Positions 7,771 to 16,960 of a stretch of DNA of 64,000 nt are shown one piece after another (position 1 is the stretch's first letter; each line of letters starts with the position of its first letter). The notes under the pieces were generated by a model. The model had not been told where the DNA came from. It ran no database searches and was given only the letters and a program-made list of their open reading frames with translations. The DNA is from G963704535 sp963704535 (GTDB taxonomy: Bacteria > Chloroflexota > Chloroflexia > Chloroflexales > Roseiflexaceae), in NCBI GenBank assembly GCA_963704535.1, contig OY969916.1, positions 558,001-622,000 on the forward strand. The letters are read 5' to 3'. Position numbers and translations under genes: made by a program.

Positions 7771-8865
7771 ATGGCTACGAGTCCTTCATATGCCTTGCCG
7801 GGCGCCCGGCGCGCGGCCGGCGGCTGGTTACGCAGCCCGGCCTGGGATCTGACGTTCATCAGCCTGAGCGCGCTGCTGGTCGCGCTGCCGTACTCCGGCT
7901 ACCGCCTGATGCTCGGGTTGGGTCTGGCCGACGCCACCAGCGCCACGATCGTCGATCTGATCGTCACGCTGCTGATCGGCGGGCCGCATATGTACGCGAC
8001 CTTCACCCGCACCGTCGCCGACCCGAACTTCCGTGCCAACCACCGGCGGATCATCGCCACCTCGATCCTGATCCCGATCGCCGTGCTGACGCTGGGTCTG
8101 AACCTGCTCGGCAACACGTTCCCGATCCTGCTGACGATGTTTTTCTTCTGGGCCTCGGTGCATGTGCTGCACCAGATCGTGTTCCTGGTCGAGTGCTACA
8201 ACCGCCGCAGCCCGCGCCCGCTTTCGCTGATCGATCGTGGGATCGACTATGCGGTCGTGTTTACCAGCCTGTACCCGCTGGCAGTGTACCGGCTGGTGCG
8301 CGGAACGTTCAATATCAGCGGGATCACGCTGCCGTTCCCCGATTTTCTCAAGCACGATTGGGTGATTTGGGCGGCAGCGGCGGCGTTCGCGGTCTCGCTG
8401 GCGCTGTTCCTGGCGAAGACGGTGCGCGAGATCAGCCAGGGCCGTGCCCACTGGCCCAAGTTGTTGCTGATCGGGCTGACGGTCGGGATCTCGTTCTTCC
8501 TGCCCGGCGCCGACCGGCTCGACTCGGCCTTCCAGGGGTTCAACACCTGGCACTCGTTCCAGTACCTTGGGCTGACTTGGTACGCCAACCGGCTGGCGAT
8601 GGAGCGGAATCAGATCACGTCGCCGTTGACCAGCCGGCTCTCCGGCCCCGGCGACGGCTGGCGCTTCTACGGCACCCTGGTGCTGTGTACCGCCGCAGCC
8701 GGCCTGATCATCGGCGTCCTGCTGCTGCTGCGCGGCCCGCTTGGCCTTTCGGCCGAGCAGCCATACTATATTACGATTTTGTCGTTCCTGCTGGTCCACT
8801 ACTACCACGACCACGTGCTGTTCACTCACCCGGAGGCGATCGTCGCCGAGGCGACCACGCCATAA
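7771..8865 (+). CDS. Polytopic membrane protein with conserved-looking His motifs, function unknown
   Basis: A 364-residue protein with about 8-9 predicted membrane helices (for example LTFISLSALLVALPYSGY, ILIPIAVLTLGLNLLG, ILLTMFFFWASVHVLHQIVF, LYGTLVLCTAAAGLIIGVLLLL). Histidines and acidic residues cluster at helix ends: GGPHMYATFTR, VHVLHQ, NTWHSFQYLGLTWY and HYYHDHVLFTHPE. This pattern is reminiscent of Brp/Blh-type or other di-metal membrane oxygenases, but I do not recognise the family with confidence. GGGGGG precedes ATG 7771. It lies between the PLP enzyme and the molybdenum hydroxylase on the same strand, without obvious co-transcription because of the heptamer hairpin upstream. Confidence 0.6.
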   Translation: MATSPSYALPGARRAAGGWLRSPAWDLTFISLSALLVALPYSGYRLMLGLGLADATSATIVDLIVTLLIGGPHMYATFTRTVADPNFRANHRRIIATSILIPIAVLTLGLNLLGNTFPILLTMFFFWASVHVLHQIVFLVECYNRRSPRPLSLIDRGIDYAVVFTSLYPLAVYRLVRGTFNISGITLPFPDFLKHDWVIWAAAAAFAVSLALFLAKTVREISQGRAHWPKLLLIGLTVGISFFLPGADRLDSAFQGFNTWHSFQYLGLTWYANRLAMERNQITSPLTSRLSGPGDGWRFYGTLVLCTAAAGLIIGVLLLLRGPLGLSAEQPYYITILSFLLVHYYHDHVLFTHPEAIVAEATTP

Positions 8866-8925
8866 CAGAACTTACGCGTTGGCACCCGCAACGCCGCTCT
8901 TGCCTGCGGCAGCAGAGATTGGCTG

Positions 8926-8962
8926 AAAGGGGAGTTTGAGGGGCGGTGCCCCTCAAGGCCCC
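8926..8962. repeat. Family A core palindrome (partial copy)
   Basis: GAAAGGGGAGTTTGAGGGG, then CGGTG, then CCCCTCAAGGCCCC. This is the hairpin core without recognisable terminal inverted repeats, located in the leader of the molybdopterin-binding subunit gene. Confidence 0.6.
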
Positions 8963-8994
8963 TATTGCCCTTATGCCTATGATTGGAGATGACC

Positions 8995-11271
8995 ATGAGT
9001 CAGAGGGAGACATTTCGGGTCCTGGGGAAGGGCCGCAAGCTGACTGAGGGGATGGAGAAGGTAACTGGGCGCGCCCGCTATAGCGGTGACATGCAGCTCC
9101 CCGGCATGCTGTACGCCCGACCGGTGCTCAGCCCCTACGCCCACGCCACGATCGGCAGGATCGATACAGCGGCGGCAAAGCAGGTCCCCGGCGTCGTCGC
9201 GGTGCTGACCGCCGAGGATCTGCCGACCAGGGAGCGGGCGATCAACTCGCGGCCGAGCGCCGTGCTGGCCAAGGATCGGGTGCTCTTCCGCGGCCAGCCG
9301 GTCGTCGTCGTCGTCGGCGAGACCGAGGAGGCCGCCCGCGATGGCGCCGACGCGGTCGAGATCGAGTATGAGCCGCTGCCGGCGGTCGTGGATATGGTCA
9401 AGGCGCTAGCCGACGGCGCGCCGGTGATCTGGCCGGACGGCCTGCCCAAGGAAGGGGCCGACCTGACCGCCGCGCACGCCGCCGTGGATAAGGAGACCGA
9501 GGAGAAAGATCGGGCGCCGTCCAATATCCACGCCGAGAATCACTTCGCGCGCGGCGATGTGGCGCAGGGCTTCGCCGCGGCCGATGTGGTCGTGGAGCGG
9601 ATCTACCGCACGGCGATCGTCCACCAGAGCTACATGGAGCCGCACGCCGTGGTTGTCGAGCCCGACCCGGTGCGCGGCAGCCTGACGATCTACACCGGCA
9701 CTCAGGGCCAGTTCATGGTGCGCGACGAGGTGGCGCGGCTGCTCTCGCTGCCACAGAGCAAGGTGCGGGTGGTGCCGATGACGCTGGGCGGCGGGTTCGG
9801 CGCCAAGTACGGGATCGTCGAGCCGCTGATCGCCGCCGTCGCCCATACGCTGGGGCAGCCGGTGCGTATGGTGCTGACCCGCTCGGAGGACTTCCTGACG
9901 ACCATGCCCTCGCCGGCCAGCATTATCGAGCTGAAGACCGGGGCCAGGAAGGACGGCACGCTGACGGCGCTCCAGGCGCGCGTGATCCTGGACAACGGCA
10001 TCTTTCCGTTCGCGCTGGGTGGGATCGTCGGCATCCTGCTGGGCGGCTACTACAAATGTCCGAATGTGCAGATCGACTGCTTCGAGGCGCTCACCAATAA
10101 GCCGCAGGCCGGCGCCTACCGGGCGCCCGGCGCGCCCCAGGCGACCTTCGCGCTCGAATCGAATATCGACGAGATGGCCCGCGCGCTGGGGATCGACCCG
10201 CTGGAGTTCCGGCTCCACAACGCGGTCGAGACCGGCGACCTGATGGGCAACGGCGACCCGTGGCCCAATATCGGCCTGCGGCAGTGCCTGGAGCGGCTGC
10301 GCGAGCACCCGGCCTGGCGCGACCGCAATGGCGCGCCGGGCGAGGGCGTCGGCATCGCGGTAGGCGGCTGGCCGTGCGGCATGTCGCCGGCCGCGTCGGT
10401 GTGCCGCGTCGATACCGACGGCACGGTGCGCATCCACGTCGGCTCGGTCGATATCTCCGGCGTCAATAGCACCTTCAACCTGGTCGCCGCCGAGATCCTC
10501 CAGGTGTCGCCCGACCAGGTCGAGATCATCCAGGGCGACACCCAGAGCGGCCCCTACGCCGGGCCGAGCGGCGGCAGCCAGACGACCTACAGCGTCGCGG
10601 GGGCTGTCGCCGCCGCCGCCCAGGAGGCCCGCAGCCAGTTGCTCAAGATCGCCGCCGATCACTTCGAGGCCAGCGCCGACGACTTGGAGCTGAAGGATGG
10701 CCATGTGCAGGTCAAGGGCGTGCCCGACCGGGCGATCGCGCTCGGCGAGCTGGCTTCTATGGCGCAGCGTAAGGCCGGCGGCCCAGGCCCGATCGTCGGC
10801 CAGGGGCAGGCGGCCGTCGAGCAGAACGCGCCCGGCTTCGTCGTCCACCTGGTGCGGGTCGCGGTCGATCAGGAGACCGGCCAGGTCACGCCGCTGCGCT
10901 ATGTCGCCATCCAGGATGTCGGCTTCGCGCTCAACCCAATGATGGTCGAGGGGCAGATCCACGGCGGCGCGGTCCAGGGGCTCGGCTATGGCCTGAAGGA
11001 GGCGCTGGTCTACGACGAGTACGGCCAGTTGCTCACCGCCACCTTCATGGACTACGACCTGCCCAAGGCCGATAGCGTGCCGTCGATCGAGACGATCCTG
11101 GTCGAGAACCCGTCGCCGCACGGCCCCTTCGGCGCGCGCGGCATTGGCGAGCCGCCGATCACGGCCGGGCCGGCGGCGCTGGCCAACGCGATCAAGGACG
11201 CGACCGGCGTACGCGTGACCGAGCTGCCGATCCGGGCCGAGACGCTGTGGCGGGCGCTTCAGGAGGCGTAG
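8995..11271 (+). CDS. Xanthine dehydrogenase/aldehyde oxidase-family molybdopterin-binding subunit
   Basis: A 758-residue large subunit of a molybdenum hydroxylase. It has the N-terminal a/b hammerhead domain (~18-130, starting VTGRARYSGDMQLPGMLYARPVLSP) and the molybdopterin-binding domain from ~165. Motifs include LGGGFGAKYG, AGAYRAPGAPQATFALES (the AYR loop, not the CODH-specific AYRCSFR) and GARGIGEPPITAGPAALANAI, whose Glu is the presumed catalytic base. ATG 8995 is chosen because GGAG precedes it by a few bases; a TTG four codons upstream is less likely. The FAD and 2Fe-2S subunits, normally adjacent, are absent in this window. The substrate (aldehyde, purine or N-heterocycle) cannot be predicted. 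A strong terminator follows. Confidence 0.9.
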   Translation: MSQRETFRVLGKGRKLTEGMEKVTGRARYSGDMQLPGMLYARPVLSPYAHATIGRIDTAAAKQVPGVVAVLTAEDLPTRERAINSRPSAVLAKDRVLFRGQPVVVVVGETEEAARDGADAVEIEYEPLPAVVDMVKALADGAPVIWPDGLPKEGADLTAAHAAVDKETEEKDRAPSNIHAENHFARGDVAQGFAAADVVVERIYRTAIVHQSYMEPHAVVVEPDPVRGSLTIYTGTQGQFMVRDEVARLLSLPQSKVRVVPMTLGGGFGAKYGIVEPLIAAVAHTLGQPVRMVLTRSEDFLTTMPSPASIIELKTGARKDGTLTALQARVILDNGIFPFALGGIVGILLGGYYKCPNVQIDCFEALTNKPQAGAYRAPGAPQATFALESNIDEMARALGIDPLEFRLHNAVETGDLMGNGDPWPNIGLRQCLERLREHPAWRDRNGAPGEGVGIAVGGWPCGMSPAASVCRVDTDGTVRIHVGSVDISGVNSTFNLVAAEILQVSPDQVEIIQGDTQSGPYAGPSGGSQTTYSVAGAVAAAAQEARSQLLKIAADHFEASADDLELKDGHVQVKGVPDRAIALGELASMAQRKAGGPGPIVGQGQAAVEQNAPGFVVHLVRVAVDQETGQVTPLRYVAIQDVGFALNPMMVEGQIHGGAVQGLGYGLKEALVYDEYGQLLTATFMDYDLPKADSVPSIETILVENPSPHGPFGARGIGEPPITAGPAALANAIKDATGVRVTELPIRAETLWRALQEA

Positions 11272-11300
11272 AGCAGCGGCAAACGCTCGATCGCCTCCCC

Positions 11301-11337
11301 GCCCCTCTCCTGTCGCGATGGGAGAGGGGCGTTTTTT
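11301..11337 (+). terminator. Rho-independent terminator
   Basis: GCCCCTCTCC, a 10-base loop, GGAGAGGGGC, then GTTTTTTATA. The perfect 10-bp GC-rich stem plus U-tract lies 30 bases after the molybdopterin-subunit stop codon. Confidence 0.9.
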
Positions 11338-11340
11338 ATA

Positions 11341-11369
11341 TTGAAGAAGGTTTGTAGGTCTGCTATACT
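11341..11369 (+). promoter_or_regulatory. Sigma-70-type promoter of the STAND/Nudix operon
   Basis: TTGAAG, 17 bases, TATACT. It lies directly after the terminator and ~135 bases before the STAND gene. The long leader includes a small hairpin (CAGGGACGAAAAGCCCTG, around 11391-11408) that could be regulatory. Confidence 0.6.
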
Positions 11370-11503
11370 AGCCACAAAATTGCACGCTCAGGGACGAAAA
11401 GCCCTGCTCGTATAGCAACGCCGTTTACGTAGATCTGTTTGTCCTTTTCATTACGCGCTGTGCAGCAGGTCCCGATTTTGCCGTATGGACTTTGGAGACG
11501 ATG

Positions 11504-13669
11504 ATGACCGATCAAGATCACATCAGGAAAATCATAGATATTAAGTCTCGGCGTTTGCGGGCTTTAGAGGAGCGCCAGGCGCAGAGTGGATTAGGGACGC
11601 CTATCGATATATTAACCGAGATCAAGGATATACAGACGGAAGTTGCAGAGCTAGAAACGAAACTGAGAGCTTTTGAGTCGCCATCATCAGTGTCAGCTCG
11701 AAACCAAAATATTCCTGCTAGCCGACCGAGGATCTATCACAATCTTCCACAGCCGGACTATGAGAATTTTGTCGGCAGGCAAGATGAGTTACAAACAATC
11801 TACAATTTACTGCTCCCATACCCGAAAAGCCGGTACCATGTTGTTACAATCGATGGTATCGGCGGTATTGGTAAAAGTGCATTGGCATTAGAAGTCGCGC
11901 ATCACTATCTTCGAAATGCCGAAAACCTCCCGACAGATGAACGTTTTGAAGCTATCATCTGGGTATCGGCGAAGAAAACAATGTTGACTGGCGAAGGCAT
12001 AAAGAAGCGCCCTCACTATTTAGAATATATTGATGATATCTATACATCGATCGCTATTACTTTGGGCCGCAAGGATATTACACGGTCGCGTGATAAAGAA
12101 CAACATGAATTGGTCAAACATGCCCTCACACAACAACGAACGCTGCTCCTGATCGATAACCTGGAAACAGTTGACGACGAGCGTGTCATGATGTTTATTC
12201 ACGAAGTTCCTGATCCAACTAAAGTGATCATCACTACGCGGCACTGGCTGAACATTGCATATCCTATTCGCCTCCTTGGTATGGGTGAAAAGGATGCTCT
12301 AGCCTTAATTTACGATGAATCAAAGAAGAAAAGTTTTCAATTAAGCGAAGGTGATTCCAGTCAATTGTTCCAACGAACCGGCGGTGTGCCTTTAGCCATC
12401 GTCTGGAGTATATCCCAGATGGCCTACGGATATGGCTGTGAGGCTGTGCTCACAAGGTTAGGCCAACCGATCAACGACATTATTGAGTTTTGTTTTGAAG
12501 GCTCGGCACAACGCATCAAAAGTAGACCATCGTTCAAAATACTCATGGCCTCCACTTTATTTTCAAGCGATGCGAGCAGAGAGGCTTTAGGTTCTACTGC
12601 CGGGCTATCAGTTTTAGATCAGGATGATGGGTTGGTGGAACTTGAGAAGCTATCGCTCGTCAACCGAAATGGCAAGAGATTCCAGATTTTACCTTTAACA
12701 TTGGTGTTTTCAAAGGCGGAATTAGCAAAGCAACCCGACTTGGAGGAGGAACTTCGCCATCGGTGGATCAAGTACTACCAACACTACTTAGCTGAACAAG
12801 GTCAGCTCTATGAGAGCCTTGATAGTGTCAAAACAGAAATAGATAATATTTTAGGTATTATGGATTGGTGTCTTCACATTGAGAGACATGAGGAGTATAT
12901 CGAGTTCTTACAGAAGATGAACTTCTATTTATGGGCTACTGGGAGCTGGAGCACCTGGAGTTGATATCTGGAAGCAGGGCCTCATATTGCGGCGTCACTT
13001 GGTCGTGATATAGCGCAAGCTGATTTCTATGATTGGTATGCGAGCATGCGTTATTACCAGGATGACTTGGAGGACTCCGAAGAACTCATCAGGAGAGCAA
13101 TCGAGATTTATCGTGTACATAACAAAAAGAGCCAGCTTGCTCAATCGATTCGGCGGTTAGCGTCAATTCAAATCAAACGCGGAGAAAGCGATTTAGCAAG
13201 GAAAAATCTAGAAGCCGCGCTGGACTTAGCCCAGCAAGAGAACGATAAGAGATATATCTCTCGCATTCTGCGGCAACTCGCAAAGCTTGACATCCAGTCG
13301 GGTGATCTTATATCGGCGGAAGCCCGATTAAATAAGGCTTGTGAGTTAAGGGAACAGGAAACACAATTATCATCTGGTCTCGCATATATTTATAAACTCC
13401 TGGGACAAGTGGCATTAATGCGTCAACATTATGCCATCGCGAATCGCCATTTCCAGCGAAGTCTGGAGATCGGAGAAAAAATCAGCAGCCAGCATGACAT
13501 AGCGGATGCGAAGCAGAGCCTGGCTGAACTCGCTATGCTCGATCGTCAAAAAGAGCGTGCTGAAGCCCTGATTATTGAAGCGATTGAGGGATTTGATAAG
13601 CTTGGCATGAAACTTGAATTGCGCAGGGCCCAAGAACTCCTTGAGCGAATACGCAACCAAACTGGCTAG
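11504..13669 (+). pseudogene. STAND (NB-ARC-type) NTPase with TPR domain, interrupted by one in-frame TGA
   Basis: Reading one frame throughout gives a 721-residue protein with a single TGA at codon 487 (12962-12964). Residues ~1-60 are a helical N-terminal domain (HIRKIIDIKSRRLRALEERQ...EIKDIQTEVAELETKL). The NTPase has FVGRQDELQ, Walker A DGIGGIGKSALAL (~118), Walker B TLLLIDNLE (~214), a sensor-like VIITTRH and GGVPLAI. After the TGA the same frame continues as TPR repeats (LGRDIAQADFYDW...LELRRAQELLERIR). The 5' part alone is 486 residues and lacks the TPR sensor. GGAG precedes ATGs at 11501/11504. GC content is clearly lower than in neighbouring genes. STAND proteins act as ligand-triggered switches in defence or signalling. 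A CGA or GGA to TGA change, read-through, or a sequencing error could explain the stop. Confidence 0.8.
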
Positions 13670-13687
13670 TTCTTGAGGAGCAATATT

Positions 13688-14281
13688 GTGCTGATTTTCA
13701 CCGATGTGCAGCAGTTACAAGAGTGGTTGAACTCAAATAATATCAACACAGCACTATGGATAGATAATGGTTCAAGAACCGTCCATAGTCTTTGGAATGA
13801 GATAATTCGTGGGGAGTCACAAATTGAAGCGAATCCCCCACAGAGAGTGATTCATGCGGTTAGTATCATCATCCGAAGAAATGATAAGATATTGATCGAG
13901 GGCCAACAAATTTTCGACTCCGGTCATTATCGCTACCGAGGTTTTCCTCCAACTGAGACGATGAAATCAGGAGAAAGCTGTATCGACGCGGCGATACGTG
14001 GGCTCGGTGAAGAACTACGTATAGATGAGCCTCATATTAAGATTGTTCGCTGTTCCAAAGAACCGATAATAGTATTCGGCGATTCTTACTCTTATCCAGG
14101 CTTACAGACCAAATATGTGATATATCAAGTAGAGGCTGTTGTCGAGAATCTACCGATCGAGGACTTTTGGACACACGAGGAAGCCGATGAACTGGGCGAC
14201 CCGGCGACGAAGCATCAGTGGCGTTGGGTAGCCGAAAAAGAGATGAATCGGTCTTTCTTCGTGAATGAAACGTTCGATTAG
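13688..14281 (+). CDS. Nudix-like domain protein, degenerate Nudix box
   Basis: A 197-residue protein starting at GTG 13688, seven bases after GAGGAG and 18 bases after the stop of the STAND/TPR gene, so it is almost certainly co-transcribed with it. Residues ~55-185 look like a Nudix fold: AVSIIIRRNDKILIEGQQ, then GESCIDAAIRGLGEELRI in place of Gx5Ex7REUxEExGU. The metal-binding EE is kept, but the preceding Glu of RE is Gly, the leading Gly is absent and the late Gly is Arg. Catalysis may therefore be altered or lost, leaving a ligand-binding role. Residues 1-50 show no recognised domain. GC is low, like the STAND gene. Homology is from motif pattern only. Confidence 0.65.
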   Translation: MLIFTDVQQLQEWLNSNNINTALWIDNGSRTVHSLWNEIIRGESQIEANPPQRVIHAVSIIIRRNDKILIEGQQIFDSGHYRYRGFPPTETMKSGESCIDAAIRGLGEELRIDEPHIKIVRCSKEPIIVFGDSYSYPGLQTKYVIYQVEAVVENLPIEDFWTHEEADELGDPATKHQWRWVAEKEMNRSFFVNETFD

Positions 14282-14290
14282 CAAGCCCAG

Positions 14291-14436
14291 AGAGCGTCTG
14301 GAAATGATCCCTTATCATCGAATGAATGCGATGTCTAAAATAGCAAACGTGTTAAAACACGTTGTATATCGTTCTTGAACACGTTTTAACGTGTTTGCGA
14401 TTTTCAGGCCACAAATTCATTTGTGGACGGGCGGAA
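14291..14436. mobile_element. Truncated MITE-like element related to the one at 44311
   Basis: Starts AGAGCGTCTGGAAATG and contains CGTGTTAAAACACGTTG, GAACACGTTTTAACGTGTTT and CAGGCCACAAATTCATTTG, all shared in order with 44311-44513. The right terminal repeat seen in the other copy is missing. It marks the downstream border of the low-GC STAND/Nudix island. Confidence 0.7.
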
Positions 14437-14493
14437 CCTCCCGCCGCTCGGTCGCGTCTCCTCTGCAACACCATCATATCAAGCGAGGAGGCC

Positions 14494-15861
14494 ATGAGAC
14501 CAACACCCCACCCCTCCAGCTTCCGGCTGGTCTGGCTGTTCCTGCTGGCCGGGCTGTTGGCCGCCTGTGGAGTGCCGGACAGCGGCGCCCTTCCGGCCAC
14601 TCCGATCGCAAACCCACCGATCCTACCCCTTTCGACTGATGCCGGCGCCATGCCAACTATCCTCCCCGCAACCCCAACCTTCCCACCTCCGACGCCGGAC
14701 ACCCGCACCGATAACGCCAATCCCACCGAACTGACTGATGTCGCCGGTACGCTCTACTTTACCGCCTACGGCGAGCCTGGTGGCTACAGGCTCTGGAAGA
14801 GCGACGGCACAGCCGACGGCACCATACTGGCCGCCGATCTTTTCCCTGGAGAGACAAACTGGTACCCTGCCGCCCTCACCAACGTGGGCGGAGTACTGTT
14901 CTTCGCCACCTACAGTGACCAACGCGGCCATCAGGCCTGGAAGCTCGACGGCACAACGCCGACGCCGCTCGATTCCTTGCCACCCTTCTACTATAGCGCA
15001 GGCATGCGGGAGCTGGCATTCTTCTTCGGCCGCCAACTGGATGGCCGATGGGAGCTATGGAAGAGCGACGGCGCCACCCCTACGCATATCACCGATCTCA
15101 ACTCCACAATGGACCTGTCCGACATGGAGATCAGCGGTGAAACACTTTTCTTTATGGTCGGCGATGCTATCATGGGCCACGAGCTGTGGAGGAGCGACGG
15201 CACCGCCAACGGCACGGCCCTGGTCAAGGGCGGCCAGGGCTGGACGCTGCGCCCGAACCTGACCGACGTACACGGGACGCTGTTCTTCAGCGCGGCCGAC
15301 GAGCGCAGCGGCCACGAGCTGTGGAAGATCGACCCGGCCAGCGGCGAGCCGGCGCTGGTGATCGACTTGGCCCCCGGCCCGCGCAGCTCGAACCCCTCCA
15401 CTCTGCTGAATGTCGACGGGACGCTGTACTTCGCCGCGTACACCGGCGGCGACGGCTGGGAGCTGTGGAAGAGCGACGGCACCGCTAATGGCACGACCAG
15501 GATAAAGGATGGTCTGGGCGCGACCCCGGTCCCATACCTGGCCCACATCGGCGGCACATTGTTCTTTAACGCCTACGACCCGGCCAGCGGCTGGGAGCTG
15601 TGGAGGAGCGACGGCACCGCTAATGGCACGATCCTGGTCAAGGACATCAGCCCCGGCCCGCCGGACTCGCAGCCTGAACAGCTCACCAGCGTCGGCGGGG
15701 CGCTGTTCTTCACCGCGTATACTGAGGAGTATGGGCGCGAGCTGTGGAAGAGCGACGGCACCGCCGACGGCACTATGCTGGTCAAGGATCTCAACCTGAA
15801 GCCCAGCCCGGCCGGCACGCCTGGGCCAATGCCAACGCCGTCGATCGGGTTTATCCCTTAG
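14494..15861 (+). CDS. Surface lipoprotein with ELW(K/R)SDGTxxGT repeats
   Basis: A 455-residue lipoprotein. The signal peptide ends with lipobox LLAAC (Cys ~26), followed by a Pro/Thr-rich linker to ~75. From there to the end there are about eight repeats of ~45-50 residues, each with a LTxVxGTLFFxAxx segment and a (E/R)LW(K/R)SDGTANGT segment. This repeat type is known from large secreted proteins of myxobacteria and Chloroflexota and is expected to fold as a beta-propeller. ATG 14494 follows GAGGAGG. The gene probably acts at the cell surface; the ligand is unknown. Repeat DNA with TIRs starts directly at its stop codon. Confidence 0.8.
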   Translation: MRPTPHPSSFRLVWLFLLAGLLAACGVPDSGALPATPIANPPILPLSTDAGAMPTILPATPTFPPPTPDTRTDNANPTELTDVAGTLYFTAYGEPGGYRLWKSDGTADGTILAADLFPGETNWYPAALTNVGGVLFFATYSDQRGHQAWKLDGTTPTPLDSLPPFYYSAGMRELAFFFGRQLDGRWELWKSDGATPTHITDLNSTMDLSDMEISGETLFFMVGDAIMGHELWRSDGTANGTALVKGGQGWTLRPNLTDVHGTLFFSAADERSGHELWKIDPASGEPALVIDLAPGPRSSNPSTLLNVDGTLYFAAYTGGDGWELWKSDGTANGTTRIKDGLGATPVPYLAHIGGTLFFNAYDPASGWELWRSDGTANGTILVKDISPGPPDSQPEQLTSVGGALFFTAYTEEYGRELWKSDGTADGTMLVKDLNLKPSPAGTPGPMPTPSIGFIP

Positions 15862-15960
15862 AGACTGTTTGAAAAGGGGGGAGTTTGAGGGGGCCGCCCC
15901 TCAAGAATCCCTTTTCCACCACCGATCGTAGGCGGGATAGTACCCTTTTCAAACAGTTTC
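15861..15960. mobile_element. MITE-like element, family A, complete copy
   Basis: GAGACTGTTTGAAAAG at 15861-15876 and CTTTTCAAACAGTTTC at 15945-15960 form near-perfect 16-bp terminal inverted repeats. The centre holds GAGTTTGAGGGGG / CCCCTCAAGAATCCCTTTTCC. The last base of the preceding stop codon is the first base of the element. A fragment of family B (CTTTACAGTTCTGGGAAAAAGGGGGTTTGA) follows at 15980-16009. Confidence 0.75.
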
Positions 15961-16009
15961 TTAGCAAGGTTCTTGGGGGCTTTACAGTTCTGGGAAAAAG
16001 GGGGTTTGA

Positions 16010-16930
16010 ATGGAGCCATCTCCTTCCGACGACATCCGCCTCGCCATCGACGAGTTCCAATCCTACCGCCCGCTGCTCTTCTCGATCGCCTACCGCATGG
16101 TCGGCAGCGCCAGCGAGGCCGAGGATATCGTCCAGGAGGCCTACCTGCGCTACCACAGCGCCTCCGTCGGCGCGATTCGCTCGCCCAAGTCCTACCTTAG
16201 CACGATCGTCACCCGCCTCGCACTCGACCACCTCAAGTCGGCGCGGGCGCAGCGCGAGCAGTACATCGGGCCGTGGCTGCCCGAACCGTTGCTCACCGGC
16301 GACACCGGCACAGTCGCGCTCCAGACCGCCGAGCAGCGCGAGTCGATCTCGCTGGCCTTCCTGGTGCTTTTGGAAAGCCTGACACCCCAGGAACGAGCCG
16401 TCTTTTTGCTCCACGAGGTCTTCGAGTACAGCTATGCAGAGATCGCCGACATCCTGGCCCTGAGCGCCGCCAACTGCCGCCAGCTCTTCCACCGCGCCAG
16501 GGAGCGAGTCGCCGAGCGTCGGCCGCGCTTCGAGCCCGCGCCGGACGCCCAGCGCCGCCTGACCGAGCGCTTCCTGGCGGCGTGCCAGCACGGCGACATC
16601 CAGACGCTGACAGAGGTCCTATCCGCCGATGTCGTCTCCTGGTCGGACGGCGGCGGCAAGGCCCAGGCGGCCCGCAACCCGGTGCGCGGCCGTGACGCGG
16701 TTATTCGCCTGATCCTGGGCCTGCTGCGCAGGGCGCCCACCGATCTGCGCCTGACTACTGCGGAGGTCAACGGCGGGCCGGCACTGCTGCTCTGGGAGGA
16801 TCGGCGGCTGTTCTACGTCGCGACCTTCGACATCGCCGACGGGTTGATCCACGGGCTACGCGCGGTCCTGAACCCGGACAAACTGGCGTTCATCGGGCGC
16901 CAGATCGCGGCAGATCCCTCACAGATATAG
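16010..16930 (+). CDS. ECF41-group (SigJ-like) RNA polymerase sigma factor with SnoaL-like C-terminal extension
   Basis: A 306-residue ECF sigma factor. Sigma region 2 is at ~10-85 (RPLLFSIAYRMVGSASEAEDIVQEAYLRY) and region 4 at ~110-175 (LTPQERAVFLLHEVFEYSYAEIADILALSAANCRQLFHRAR). Residues ~185-306 form the NTF2/SnoaL-like extension typical of group ECF41, which replaces an anti-sigma factor. The group's diagnostic motifs DGGGK (~223) and NPDKL (~290) are both present. ECF41 factors usually drive a neighbouring oxidoreductase, epimerase or carboxymuconolactone decarboxylase gene. Here the next gene encodes an NAD(P)-binding epimerase-like protein and is preceded by the group's promoter sequence. 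Confidence 0.9.
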   Translation: MEPSPSDDIRLAIDEFQSYRPLLFSIAYRMVGSASEAEDIVQEAYLRYHSASVGAIRSPKSYLSTIVTRLALDHLKSARAQREQYIGPWLPEPLLTGDTGTVALQTAEQRESISLAFLVLLESLTPQERAVFLLHEVFEYSYAEIADILALSAANCRQLFHRARERVAERRPRFEPAPDAQRRLTERFLAACQHGDIQTLTEVLSADVVSWSDGGGKAQAARNPVRGRDAVIRLILGLLRRAPTDLRLTTAEVNGGPALLLWEDRRLFYVATFDIADGLIHGLRAVLNPDKLAFIGRQIAADPSQI

Positions 16931-16960
16931 GGCCTCTCGAAGCATAATATCTCCATGCTC

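Noticed and set aside
7758..8939. 393-codon frame on the plus strand overlapping the His-rich membrane protein
   Set aside because: Out-of-frame reading of the same DNA, Arg/Pro-rich with no hydrophobic pattern; the 7771 frame has clear membrane helices and a ribosome-binding site.
9406..11121. 571-codon open frame antisense to the molybdopterin subunit gene
   Set aside because: Arg/His/Asp-rich composition and complete overlap with a well-supported conserved gene show it is a shadow frame.
12962..12964. TGA as selenocysteine codon
   Set aside because: No SECIS-like hairpin or selenoprotein family relation is apparent, and STAND-TPR junctions are not known selenocysteine sites.
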